The notes below the pieces were generated by a model. The model saw nothing but the letters and a program-made list of their open reading frames with translations. It was not told the origin of the DNA and made no database searches. This document shows positions 1-13,060 of a stretch of DNA of 64,000 bases, piece by piece. The DNA is taken from the NCBI GenBank assembly GCA_001661515.1, contig LUVW01000026.1, positions 137,096-201,095 of the forward strand, written 5' to 3'. The position numbers were made by a program, and so were the translations under genes. How positions within the stretch are numbered: position 1 is the first letter of the stretch; each line of letters starts with the position of its first letter. The DNA comes from Capniomyces stellatus. Its lineage: Eukaryota > Kickxellomycota > Harpellomycetes > Harpellales > Legeriomycetaceae.

Positions 1-1
1 G

Positions 2-1969
2 ACGATTGGGGCGAATTCGGCGTTGACCAGGATTTGCGAGTCGTTGGATGCTATTCAGAGCACAGCAGCCAGCCATCACCGGGCGTTTGTGGTGGAAGTT
101 ATGGGGAGACACTGCGGGTGGCTGGCGTTGTCAGCAGCAATATGCACGGGGGCAGATTACCTGTTTATCCCAGAGGATCCGCCAAGAGGGGAGGATTGGG
201 AAACGAGGATGTGCACGGCGCTGAAGAACAGCAGAGATGCGGGAAAGAAGACGTCGCTGATTATAGTTGCAGAGGGGGCGGTAGATAGCAACTTGAAGGC
301 GATAAAGGCAGAGTACATTAAGGATATTTTGGCGGACAGGCTAAAGTACGATACCCGAGTGACGATCCTTGGACACGTGCAGCGTGGAGGAAGTCCAACG
401 TACATTGACAGATACTTGGCGACAATCCAGGGAGCAGAGGCAGTGGAAGCGATTCTGCGGGCAACAACGGAAACACCGTCGCAAGTAATTGGGATTCTTG
501 AGAACAAGATAACAACGCAGCCACTACAGGAGGCAATTGAGCTGACCCAGAAGGTGGCAAAGGAAATAAGCTCCAAAAACTTCAAAGGCGCGCTGGATCT
601 GCGGTCGAGCACGTTTTTGAGCCAGCTGAAGGCGTACAAAGAAATAGCAACATTCCACGTGGACGGCCGCGATCTGGTATCGAAGGAAAAGAGACTGAAT
701 ATAGCCATTATTCACACCGGGGCGCCCGCAGGAGGAATCAATCTGGCTACACGGAGCGCAGTTCGACTGTGCATCAACAGGGGCCACAGACCGCTGCTTG
801 TATACAACGGATTCCCGGGGCTGATGCGAGGCGAGATAAGAGTGGCCGACTGGATGATGGTTGACTCCTGGACTGTTGATGGAGGCTCGCACCTGGGGAT
901 GAACAGAGACCAGCCTGACTCGCAGCTTGGTGCAGTTGCTTTCCAGCTGCAGAAACATGACATTCAGGGCCTGATTATTATTGGTGGGTTTGAAGCCTAC
1001 ACATCGTTGCTGACCATATCAAGGAAGCGCAAGGAATATCCTGCCTTCTGCATTCCCATGGTCCTGATTCCCGCCACTGTGTCCAACAACGTCCCTGGAA
1101 CCGATCTCTCCATTGGGTCCGACACCGCCATCAACGTCATCACTAACGCCTGCGACTCCATCAAGTTGTCTGCAAGCTCAAACAGGAAAAGAGTCTTTGT
1201 TATCGAGGTCCAAGGCGGCAATTCTGGATATCTTGCTGTTATGGGCGGACTTGCGGGTGGCGCCACCTGCATCTACACCCCTGAGGAGGGTGTTGACCTG
1301 CAAAGAATCGTCAATGACACAAGGTACCTCAAGCACTGCTACAAGCAAGAACTCGGCCAGTCTCAAGGAAGAATTGTCCTCTACAACGAGAACGCCTCCA
1401 ACATCTACTCCCTAGATATCATCTCCAAGATCTACCAGGGCGAGTCTGGTGGCTTCTTCAAGGCCAGCACGTCTGTTTTGGGCCATTTGCAGCAGGGCTC
1501 CACCCCATCCCCATCCGACAGGATCCACTCAAACTCGATGGCTATTGAGTCGATTGAGTGGATTGAAAAAATTGCCTGGGAGTCTATTTCCAAGTACCAG
1601 AACGACCCCCTAAGTATCAGCGAAGAGTCTGGCTTGAAGGTCAAGTACCACAACCCCGTTTTCACTACTGATACCAAGTCTGCCACTGTTGTTGGTGTTT
1701 TGGGATCCGAAATCCGCTTCACTCCTGTTGAGGACCTGGTCAAAAGCACCGATTTTGCAAAAAGAAACCATAAAAACGAGTGGTGGTACTCTGTCAGAAA
1801 CCTAATCGATACTCTGTCCAGAAACTATAGATCCAACAACTCCGACCTCGACTTTCTTGAAGACATTAACAACCCAATAGCTGGATACGAAAGCTGTGCG
1901 GTCGAGCTGACTGCCGAGGACTTGAAAGATCTGTACCTCTCTTGCCATAAACTGGCCAAGCTCGCTTAA
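2..1969 (+). CDS. ATP-dependent 6-phosphofructokinase, 5'-truncated
   Basis: This enzyme phosphorylates fructose 6-phosphate to fructose 1,6-bisphosphate in cytosolic glycolysis. The frame is open from base 2 and encodes 655 residues; the start and the ATP-binding N-terminal part lie upstream of the window. The first residues read TIGANSALTRI, then VEVMGRHCGWLAL and a VQRGGSPTYIDR block, which are typical of the catalytic half of eukaryotic PFK. A second, homologous half follows from about residue 230 (IAIIHTGAPAGGINLATR, MNRDQPDSQLGA, IIIGGFEA, GHLQQGSTPSPSDR), matching the fused-duplication architecture of fungal and animal PFK in which the C-half is regulatory. No intron is visible. The coding strand changes from G-rich to C-rich near position 1000. 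The family assignment is secure; the isoform cannot be told. Confidence 0.95.
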   Translation, partial: TIGANSALTRICESLDAIQSTAASHHRAFVVEVMGRHCGWLALSAAICTGADYLFIPEDPPRGEDWETRMCTALKNSRDAGKKTSLIIVAEGAVDSNLKAIKAEYIKDILADRLKYDTRVTILGHVQRGGSPTYIDRYLATIQGAEAVEAILRATTETPSQVIGILENKITTQPLQEAIELTQKVAKEISSKNFKGALDLRSSTFLSQLKAYKEIATFHVDGRDLVSKEKRLNIAIIHTGAPAGGINLATRSAVRLCINRGHRPLLVYNGFPGLMRGEIRVADWMMVDSWTVDGGSHLGMNRDQPDSQLGAVAFQLQKHDIQGLIIIGGFEAYTSLLTISRKRKEYPAFCIPMVLIPATVSNNVPGTDLSIGSDTAINVITNACDSIKLSASSNRKRVFVIEVQGGNSGYLAVMGGLAGGATCIYTPEEGVDLQRIVNDTRYLKHCYKQELGQSQGRIVLYNENASNIYSLDIISKIYQGESGGFFKASTSVLGHLQQGSTPSPSDRIHSNSMAIESIEWIEKIAWESISKYQNDPLSISEESGLKVKYHNPVFTTDTKSATVVGVLGSEIRFTPVEDLVKSTDFAKRNHKNEWWYSVRNLIDTLSRNYRSNNSDLDFLEDINNPIAGYESCAVELTAEDLKDLYLSCHKLAKLA

Positions 1970-4514
1970 CAACTGCAACCATCTTTTCCTTGATTTTATT
2001 AATTTCTTTATACTTTTTTATCTTTTTACTATTAAGTTTTTTTATTTTAAAATACAACCTACTCTTTGCAAATTTAAACTAAATAAATATTTACAACTTT
2101 TGTGGTTGTTTTTACCACCAACTAAAAAAATATAATCATTGCTTGTGAACGAGTCTTTTTTTTTTTTTTTGAATTGAATTGAAGCTACTAATATTGTCTT
2201 CAATCTCCTTAATGAATGTACTCAATGCTGCTTATTGAGGCTTAGACCTCCTCCCCCTTTTTTGTCGTTGTTCTTGCTTTTATTTAACCAGAGTGTTCTA
2301 GTACAATGCAAACAAGCGGAATTGGTCAAGCACTTTTTTGGCGAGTAAAACTCGAAAAAAAATATAAAAAAATTAGAATTCGGATATTTGAAACCGTAAT
2401 TGAAATTGTCAACATATAAATAAATGATTGCCCCAAAATCGCAAAGAAAGTGAAAGCGATTTGATGATTATTGCATAATTTAGAATGTTTATTAATAAGC
2501 CTTTTTCCCTTAGTCTTGCTTTTGCCTTAGTCATGCTTTTGCCTAGTAATGATGGCCTGGATTTTCCCTGTTTATTTTCGATATGGATTTGGTAGTGAAA
2601 TATTGGTTTAATATAGCGGTTTAAGGAAAGTGCAAGTAGCCGTTGAAGGATGGTTGAATTAAATACACCCACAGGGTAAGAGTCGGGGCTATGACTGCTG
2701 CTGCTGGATTATAAGTCCAAACTTTTCCATTCAAACTTATCATGCGTATATGTTATTTATGTTTTTTTTCCCAATCTTTTTCCCTCTCTCTTTTCTATTT
2801 TTTGATGCTTGGGGTTGGACCAGTACTAGTCATTTGATTCATACTTGTTTTTGGTTATTCGTTTGATTTGGTTTGGCGGTGGTAATGACAAACGTCACCA
2901 GAAAATTACAATGTATTCAACTGAAAAGTGCTGGGGATGGTTAAAGTTTATAAGGTTTGATGGTATTGTCGTAGCTGTGGTGAAAAGGTTGCTGATATTA
3001 TTTTATTTTATTTTATTTTACTTTACTTTGAATGACCAACACAACAGGTCCAACTTGGCTTGCAGTAGATTAGTAAACAATATGTCCAACTTGAATACTG
3101 TTGTTCAAAACCTCCAAGTTAAAATAAAAACCAAGAGTGTTAAAAAAGCAAGTTGGGCAACTTACCAATTGGATTTGATATTCTTCAAACTAAAGCTTGC
3201 ATTCGGCCTATCTGAATTAAACAAAGCACTAGAAACGTTCACTTCAGGCCCAATTAGTGGGATTATAGATTTAATTGGTGGAGTGTGTTTTACTAAGTAG
3301 TAAAGTAATTACAGTGATACACAATTAGTTAATAAACGAAGGGTTTATATATCACTTTTTCACTAGTTTCCAGAAAAAAGAATAGTAATAAACCCCATTA
3401 AAAACCACTTTAACATTTGGTGTAAAGTGGCAATTTAACGATACTATAGAACTAAAACGAGCAAAAAAAAAAGGTGCAATAATAAAAGCATCGAAAGGAA
3501 AGAATACAAGTTCAAGTAAAATAAACACAACTTTATTATATTTAAAACAATAAAAAGCAAAGCAGCCGTTTTGAAGACTCGAGTTGAGGATTAGCAGAGA
3601 GCATATAGCAAAGAAAGTACAAGAAGAGTAAAAAAAAAAGAGTCTTGTGCAGATTTGAGCCAACATTTACAACTTTACCTTGTCAATAGGTTAGTCTGAA
3701 TTTTGAGTTGAAAAAGCTGGGCGCTGAAATTACATTGAAAACACTTTCAGAATCGCAGCAATCAAGAAAGGAAAGAATAAGGAAAGAAGGAAAGGAAGCA
3801 GTACGTCTGGCCCATGTTATAAGAGAAGCGACCACGTCTATTGAAACCAAAGTAGAGGGAATCTGATACCCAAATTAGCAAAAAGTAAAACGAGTGTTGG
3901 GAAAGTAAACCGTACAGACAAGAATAGCACACACCTGAATACGGATGTTGTTTGCTTATGGGTACGACTAGGACGAAGGCAAGTAGGGCAACCCAGGGGA
4001 GAGAAAAAGAATGAATAGTGTTGGTTAAATGATTATTTCTGAAATGTTAATGTAACAAAGTTGAAAGTTTTTTAAAGCTAAATGGATTATTATTATTATT
4101 TTGTTAAATAGTATACAGCATAGGAGTATTGGTAAGAAAAAAAAAGAATAGAGCAGAGCTAATTGCGATACAAAAGTAAAGCGAAAAGAACACGCAAACA
4201 TAAAAACAATTGGAAATACACGTTAGCAGTGGAAAGCTTGTACTATAGTAACCAAGCACAAAAAACAATCAGCTTTAAATAGACGAGGGTTGTGTGAATG
4301 AGCACTTGTATTTGTATACGTCGAAAGTAGCAAAAAGTATAGCAGCAGAACAAAGCAAGAGGCTGAAGAGTAAAGCGGGAAAGAAAAAAAACCGAGAAAG
4401 GTATATAAAGAGTGACAAGTAGCAAACAAGACGCGGTAATTGAAAAGAGGGTAATAGAGGGGGTAGCAGACTTGCAAGACTGTTGGTTTTTTTTTTTGTT
4501 TTGTTTTTGCATAA
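1970..4514. other. Intergenic spacer, AT-rich
   Basis: This 2.5 kb gap holds poly-A and poly-T tracts and short open frames. Only the small ORF at 3081-3300 looks even possibly coding. From about 3470 to 4500 the plus strand is purine-rich and ends in a T tract directly before the ATG of the ankyrin-DIL gene, so this part probably contains its promoter and leader. I see no RNA gene or transposon fragment here. Confidence 0.5.
3081..3300 (+). CDS. Hypothetical small ORF (72 residues)
   Basis: The frame opens with ATG (MSNLNTVVQNLQVKIK) and ends with TAG. It is preceded by a pyrimidine tract and an AG at about 3048, so it could be the last exon of a spliced gene. The peptide has a basic N-terminal part and a mildly hydrophobic C-terminal part (GPISGIIDLIGGV). 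I do not recognise a family. Chance occurrence in AT-rich DNA is a real alternative, and there is no supporting neighbour. Confidence 0.22.
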
Positions 4515-6764
4515 ATGATGGCCCAAAAGCACGAAGCTGTCAAAGTTGAAGCTATAAAAATGGCCAAGTTGCAAGATGTGGAGAGTAAGGAGGAGTATGC
4601 TAGCTCGGTGGACACCAAAGAGGAAACCCTAAGCGATACGGAAAAGCTAGAATCACAGAGCGTAGAAATAGAAGCAAGGGTGGGAGAGATGGAGAAGGAA
4701 AACAAAGAGGAAGCGGGGGCTAAAGGAGAAACAGGAGGGTCAAGGAGGCAAATAATGGAGGCAGAAAGGGATTCAACGCCGGATACAGACTTGGACGAAG
4801 TGGAAGTAAGTAAGATGGAGAGCAAGTATTCAAGGAAAAATGACATGGAAGAGATAGATGTTCTAAGAAGTAGAAGGCTGACGTTGGAGGGGAAAAAGGC
4901 AGAGATGAACAAGATATTCAGAAACGCAGCGCTGAATGGGAAGCTAGAGAAGCTGGAGCAAATGTGGCGGGATTGGCACACGGCCGGGTGGATCGATGTG
5001 GATGGGCGGGATGTGGATGGACAGACAGCGTTGATATTTGCAAGTTGTTTTGGGCAACTTGACTGTCTACGATTTCTGCTGGAAATTGGGGCGGATGTCA
5101 ACATACAGGACGACAAGGGATGGTCGGCGCTGATGTGGGCAACAAACAACAACTATCACGAGGTGCTAAAAGAGCTGCTGAAACATGGAGCATCACCGCT
5201 TACCAAGAGCAGCAGGGGTCATACAGCGATTAGTATAGCAAACACAAATGTGGCAAACACAAACAGGACAAATGCCCGGAAGAACAGCGGGAGAAAGAGC
5301 AGTTCTGAGGAGTCAGGGGGATTAGGAGGCGAGAACTCAAACTCAAGAACGAGTTTAAGCGATAAGCTGAGGGACTTGACAATCAAAAAAAGAATGGACG
5401 ACGGAATCACATTCTTTGAGAGTTTGGAGCTTCAGGAGGAGCTGAAAGTGAAAGAAAACGAGATGAATGCGTCACAAGTGTTGGAGCTGCTAAAGAACGA
5501 GTCTAGAGTAGAGGAGGATGACATTAAAGGCAGAAGGGGGAGAAGAAAGAGCAAGGGCAGCACAAGTAACAGCTTAGGAAATGTTGGCGAGGAGAATAAC
5601 ATTGGTAGAGATGTGCGGAGAGTGCACAGAAGAAGTTATGGTAAAGGGACGAGCAAAGAGAGCAAGAAATGCAATACCAATAATAGCAGCAGTAGTAGTA
5701 GTGGTAGTAGTAGTGGCGATGAGGGGGAAACATTTGATGAAGAGAATGCGAGGCATTTGGACTTTAATTGGGACGAGGTTCAGCCACACCAAATGTACGC
5801 AGTTCCGCAGTATGAACTAGGCAAGTTTATTAGAAAGGTAGTTTTGGCAGTTGAGCCAAGAGCCAGGCTGGTGCAGCCAAACTCGTTGTTTATCCCCGCA
5901 TCGATGCTGTTTTTGTCAATGAGATTTACAGTGAGTTTGGGGATTCCCGAGTCGTTTGAGCACTTTTTAAACGAGAGTATAGCAGCAATAGTACACACAA
6001 TCCAGACGTCAAAGCAAAAGATAGCGGACTTGGCGTTTTGGATGGCTAATGTGCAGCTGCTAGAGTATTTTCTAGACAAGGACCCGAACTTGGCAGCAAA
6101 ATCGGTGTTAGGGCGAAAAAGGTTGGTCAATTGTGCCAATGATGCGTACATTCTGCTGGTGAACAAGGTGCACGAGATCATAGACGAGTGTCTTGACGAG
6201 TCGTTGCTGGATTATACCCGCGAGCCAGAGATGTTTTCGAATATTGAGTATGAGAAGGAGAAGCCGAGTGGTGGGCTTAGTGGGGCAAGGAGACTTTTGT
6301 TTTTTAGCCTGCGTGAGCCTGAACCAGCACCGTTGCCCAAGGATAAAAACGGGGTTCCCTTACTGAGAGAAAAGTCTAAAATCAAGAGCAGCACGCTTGA
6401 GATCAGCAAAAAGAGCATTGACTTGCGGCGAAGCGATGATGATGAGAAAAAGGCCAGTGCTGCTGCACCCCAGCAAACAGCCAACGAAAACCCCGACAGC
6501 CAGACCAATGCGCTCAACAAGGCACGCAACAGACTGTCGTTTTTCTGGAGAACCGATTCAAAGCCGCTGCCTGCCATCAGCATCACAGCAGACTCAGACC
6601 CCAGAGCCTCTCGGGAAAGTACCGGGGCTGATTCGGCTGCAAGTGCGGCATATCTGGGGCCAGAGGTGAAGCGCAGAAGCAAAGAGGAGGCAGATGGTGG
6701 GAAGTTGGCTGGACAGGCAGATGCAAAGGCAAACAGCGAGTCAAAGTCCCAGTCGCAGCCACCT

Positions 6765-6796
<32 letters not shown>

Positions 6797-8615
6797 AAAG
6801 CTTTCATTGTCTAGAGACTCACATGTAAGCGATAGAGACAGCGAGTTAAAGCGCGAGGAAGGACCGAATCCTAGGACCATTCTTAGCATTTTTGACGACC
6901 TGCTGAAGGTGCTGGATAAGTGTTACCTGCATCCAGGGGTAATCAAGACAATAATGTTGCAGCTGTTGTACTACTTGGGGGCTGAGATGTTCAACCACAT
7001 GATAACCACACGGGAGTTTTGTTGCCGATCAAAGGCGCTTTCAGTTCGTCTAAACCTGACTATAATCACAGACTGGGTTAGGAAAAACCAAGCCAAAATG
7101 TTTGTCAAGAGCGAGGAAGTTGGACAGTTTTTTGAGCCGTTGGTTGAGCTGGTTCAGATCCTGCAAGTCATTACAAGTCTCAAGGATCTAAACTCGTTTG
7201 TTGAGATAGTTAGTGGGTTTAAACACCTCAACGTTCTGCAGCTGGACATCATGATCAAGAATTACAGGTATGAGGTAGGAGAACCCCACGTGTCGCCCCA
7301 GATTATTTGTTACACCCAGCCGCCAGCCGCAAGAGTCCGCGAGCTGCAAAAGCTGCAGAAACCAGCCCCATCCGCAAAAAATAAAGTCAGTTACAGAAGC
7401 AGGATCAACGATGAACACGACTCCTTCAATCCCAGAACATCATTCAGCCATTACTACCCCCAGGACTCTAAACCCAACTCAAACTTCAACAAGCCACTCC
7501 CGCTAACCGACAACAAAGCCAAAAACCGCCGCTCCTACGTTGTTGGTTCCAGGCCCCTGGCTCTGCAGTCATCAACCCTGGTTTCCTTGCCTCTGAGGCC
7601 TGATGGTTCTGCCCAGTCTCTGGCTGTCGAGCAGTCCCGAGACGCTTTGGGCCTGTATCGGAACTCCCTGACTCGCCCCACAGGCGCTGTGAACTTGGAC
7701 CTGGCCAACGACCTGACAATTCCGAATGAAAATCAGTTTCCAACTCTAAGCACCAACCTCAACAGCCCAGCTACGTTCAATCCAGGCCCTGCTCCTGCTG
7801 GCGACATCAGGCTCTCTGCCGAGTTTGTCAGAAACACCAGGCCACAGTCAATGCTTATCAGCCAGTCTATGCATTTTGACATAGCCTCAAACATCCATCC
7901 AGCCATCAACTCTCCCAACCTAATCAACATGGCTGACCCAATGAACGTTCCGGCTACTAGAAACTCAATTTCTGTTACTGATTCCAACATGATTCGCTCA
8001 ACCTCGTCACACAACCCTTCAACCAACTCTGCTCAGCTAGTCCCCACTCAACCTTCAAGAAACCTCAGCACCTCGTTGCACCTCATACCCCAACAACAAC
8101 AACAACCACCACTAAACGACTCGCTTTCAACGCCTTCCTTGTACAACAACAACGTCCAAAACATCTCTGAACTAATGGATACCAAACTTATAGCTGACCT
8201 CGACGTCCCTTCAATATCCTCGTACTTAAATTGGTGGAGATCTATTTCCAAAGAAAAGTCCAAGAATTTCCTTAAAACCAAGTCCCGCCTCCTGGCAAAC
8301 TCAAACAATTCGACTTGCAAAATCGATGTTTCTTTTCCTCATTTCCCACTCACCGTCCAGCTTGTCAGAGACCCCAAAAATATCCGCATTTTCGTTGACC
8401 ACCATGGAAATAAAGACTCCAATGGCTGCCTCTTGGATAGCGAGCCTGTAGATCCAACTGATACCAACATTAATCCCAACAATAATCCCGAATCTAACTC
8501 GGAACCTAAAAGCAACGACTCTGATGCGTCAGGGTTGTCATTCTCCAACTTTTCTGTTGAGCTAACTCCTCTAGTTCCTAATTCCTTTTTTGCCGAATTA
8601 GACTCATTGTCCTGA
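4515..8615 (+). CDS. Ankyrin-repeat and DIL (dilute) domain protein
   Basis: An intronless 1366-residue protein. Residues 1-130 are acidic and charged. Two to three ankyrin repeats lie at about 131-242 (DGQTALIFASCFGQLDCLRF, KGWSALMWATNN). A DIL domain, the fold of the myosin V globular tail, appears in two blocks: about 416-580 (LAFWMANVQLLEYFL, LVNKVHEIIDECL) and about 786-932 (TILSIFDDLLKVLDKCY, GAEMFNHMITTREFCCRS). The two blocks are separated by about 200 low-complexity residues with a glutamine run near 751-761. The tail (940-1366) is Ser/Asn/Pro-rich and probably disordered. Ankyrin plus DIL proteins without a motor are known in fungi; a role as an adaptor in vesicle or actin transport is inferred. 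The start is the first of two adjacent ATGs after a T tract. The 5' half of the coding strand is purine-rich and the 3' half is C-rich. Confidence 0.85.
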
Positions 8616-10330
8616 TTTATTTAATCGCCGCACTTTTCACCCCCTTCTCCTCCTTTCACATTCTTTCTTTTTTTTCTTTCTTTTTTTTTTTTTGTATGTT
8701 CCTAAACCTAAAATTAACTTCCTAAATAAATTCCCTCTTGTCGACTTATTAGCTGTTTTGTTGTGTTACAATTTTCAATTGTGCACATGTACAATTTTAT
8801 CACCTATTTATTTTTAAGCAAAAGCGCTGAATTCACCTGTCTCCTGTCTCCTGTTTTTTTCTTTTCCTTTTGGGACTTCGGCGTTTTGCAGCCTATAAAA
8901 GAATCTAAACATAAAACAGTTCATTTTACCAAGTCCTGGTTTAAGCCAATGGTATGCTCTTTACATCACTAATATATTTTTTCAATATATCTCTCTCGTG
9001 TAATCGATGGAAAAACATAGCACAAACAACATGGTCCTTTTAGGCTTATCGATATATAATTTCCCTCCATCCATTCATGCCCTTCTTTTACTTTGCTGCT
9101 GCTTTTTTTAATTAGTTACAAATTTACAGCAGTTTTAAACTTCAGTCTGCTCATTACAAATCCCTTTTCTTTATTACCAATTTCATAGCTTTTCCAAACC
9201 CTTAATTCTCTTGTTTTTTATTTTCATTTTCTTACTTAGCAAACATTTCTCTGACAACACGTAATATTTATTTATTTATTTTTGCAAAAGCTAGGGTTAT
9301 GGATAGCAAGATCTACAACTCCGCCCTTTTTTTTTCTTTTAAACGCTTGTAAATCTTTTCTAGAAATTAAACACTAAAGTTGTCACATCATACAATCAAT
9401 CTCTCATTACTTTGAATGGGTGCCACACCAACTTCATTCTGCTTTTTTTTTGTTCTTTCAGTGACTTTATTTCTGCATTTGTAACGCATACTCGACAGTG
9501 TCAGCCGTGTATGTATTGTTCAGTTCTTACAACTTTCAGTCTATTTTGCCTGATGTTGACATTAACCAAAAAACCAGGCCAAATAACACAAACGTTTCCT
9601 TATGTTTCTCTCTTCAGCCAACACATTACACATGAACTTTCCTATTCTCAGCTTGACATGTTTTTTATACTTTACTTTTGCCAATACCAAACACACTCAC
9701 GCAACTATTGGTGGTGAAACATCACCAAATATCATTTCCTAATTGCAATCAGGTTAGTTTTGCGTCAGAGTAACTGCGCTAGTTAAACTTGGCATCTTCA
9801 GGTTACTCTTTGATACAACACATCTGGTATTTTCATCCCTGCTCTCATCGAGTGTCTAACAAACACACTCGCTTCCACTCATCTTGCCTTGCTTTATTTC
9901 AATTTACACGTCTGGTCCATTGTTTATTCTTTCCCCACTATTTTTGACAAGTGCAACATGGCTATGATTCCTGTTTTTGATTCATGGATCACATTCCTTT
10001 CCAACTCCTTGTCATGCTCTTTTTTTTTCTTTTTTTTCTCTGCTTTCCTTCCTTTACCTTCTAATTTCCTTTTGACTCGAATCTTGATTCCAAGATCTGA
10101 AAAAATAATTATTAAAAGTAAGCCACCTTGCTTTAGATTAATTTGACCTTCCATTCTGCTGTTCTAGTGGTTTTAATTAGTGTTGGCAGAAACTGCAATA
10201 TAAATGAGTGCAATTTATTCGTCAACGAGTTTTATTTTTTTAACTTTCTGCTTTTTCAAATTTAAAAAAAACAAGGTTAAATGCAACTTTTCAATGATTT
10301 TGGTTGTTTTGTTTTCACTTTTTACAATCG

Positions 10331-10384
10331 CTACTATTACTATTACCATTACTATTACCATTACTATTACCATTACTATCGCTA
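10331..10384. repeat. Microsatellite of ACT/ATT triplets (12-bp unit)
   Basis: A tandem array built on a 12-base unit of the form TACTATTACCAT, repeated about four times. It creates tyrosine-rich and threonine/isoleucine-rich shadow frames that are not genes. Confidence 0.85.
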
Positions 10385-10718
10385 TTTTTTTTTTGACGAC
10401 TTCAAAAATAAAGTCAACAAATTCTTTCCAAATGAATCGATTTGGTTCAGTTTAATTCTGGAAGTTAAATCAATTTTTAACAGCATTTCTATTCGTGCTT
10501 TTAATTGATTAAAGAAATAACAATGCTAGTTTTGAGGTTACACGAATGGGGTTTAAAAAAAAAAAGCTGTCATTTCTATTATTGTTTATTTTTGCATTCG
10601 AAAAGCATTCATGTATAATCTGATTCTCCAAATGGTCAATGAATCGATAAAAGCAACAGAGCAAATAATCATGGAATCCCTCTATTTTGGTTGGCCTCAC
10701 TCGTTTCTTTTTTTGGAT

Positions 10719-10796
10719 ACACTTTGTTTTTCGTTTAGTACACATTGTTTTTCGTTTAGTATACATTGTTTTTCGTTTAATACATTTTGCTTTTAC
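10719..10796. repeat. Tandem repeat, about 20-21 bp unit, 3-4 copies
   Basis: Copies of a unit reading roughly TTGTTTTTCGTTTAGTACAC follow one another with a few substitutions. It lies about 450 bp upstream of the enolase ATG. No function can be read from it. Confidence 0.75.
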
Positions 10797-11058
10797 TTCT
10801 TTTGACACTTTCTGTATTATTCGCTGTAGTTGCTTAATGCAGTCACTTTATAGGCATACGACAGATTCAAGCAGTGTCAAATTAAAATATAGGCAAAAGT
10901 ATACAATAATTGTAAGCATTCTTGTACATAGTGAGCAAGTCCAAAAGCCTAATCAAATACTATCATAAAGATAACAGTTTTTTTATTATTTATAAAAGAA
11001 ATAGTAAATAGAAAAAAAAAAACAGCAAAGACAATTTTGAAAAAGATAACAAAAAAAG

Positions 11059-11066
11059 TATAAATA
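11059..11066 (+). promoter_or_regulatory. Candidate TATA box of enolase
   Basis: TATAAATA lies about 155 bp upstream of the enolase ATG, in an A-rich stretch that is followed by a pyrimidine-containing leader. A strong TATA element would suit a highly expressed glycolytic gene, but in DNA this AT-rich the match could be chance. Confidence 0.3.
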
Positions 11067-11188
11067 CACTCAAAAAAAACCTTTGGTTTAAAACTTTTAT
11101 TTATTTACAATCAACTTTTAATCATTTTTACTCACCTGTAAAAATAATAATCAAGTAACTAATATTACACCATCGCGTGCAGTTTTAA

Positions 11189-12676
<1,488 letters not shown>

Positions 12677-13060
12677 ATACCTCATGTATTTTTGTATTCC
12701 CCCTTTTTTTTATTTCGATTGATTTCTTTATAGCTTTTATGCCACTATTTATAAATAAGAGAAACGATTTGATCTAAACAATTACACTCGATTGTTGACA
12801 CAAAACATCATGTTTTCAATAAATAATACGTTTATCTTTAACCTTTTTTTTTAAATGAATAATAATTATAAAGTGCGTTAAATTTGTTGCTAGCCTTCCC
12901 GCAAGCGTAGCGCTCATAGCCTCAGTTCTGATTATTAAATCTCAAAACCCCATTGCACATTTATGCCGTTTTATTCTTAAAGTTGTTGCAATTTTAAAAG
13001 TAAAAAAAATGCCAACTTGACTATCAGCATTCATAGCAGTGATTCTATAAGTTCATCAAA
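12677..13060. other. Convergent 3' spacer between enolase and the first GDSL gene
   Basis: This 384 bp holds the 3' untranslated ends of two convergent genes. AATAAA-like signals occur near 12818-12826. A short CG-containing block at about 12890-12925 is not explained. Confidence 0.45.

Noticed and set aside
4223..5152. 309-codon minus-strand open frame overlapping the start of the ankyrin-DIL gene
   Set aside because: Antisense shadow of a purine-rich coding region; Ser/Phe/Leu-rich composition with no recognisable domain.
10331..10384. Short direct repeats considered as a CRISPR-like array
   Set aside because: There are no unique spacers; it is a simple 12-bp microsatellite in a eukaryotic genome.
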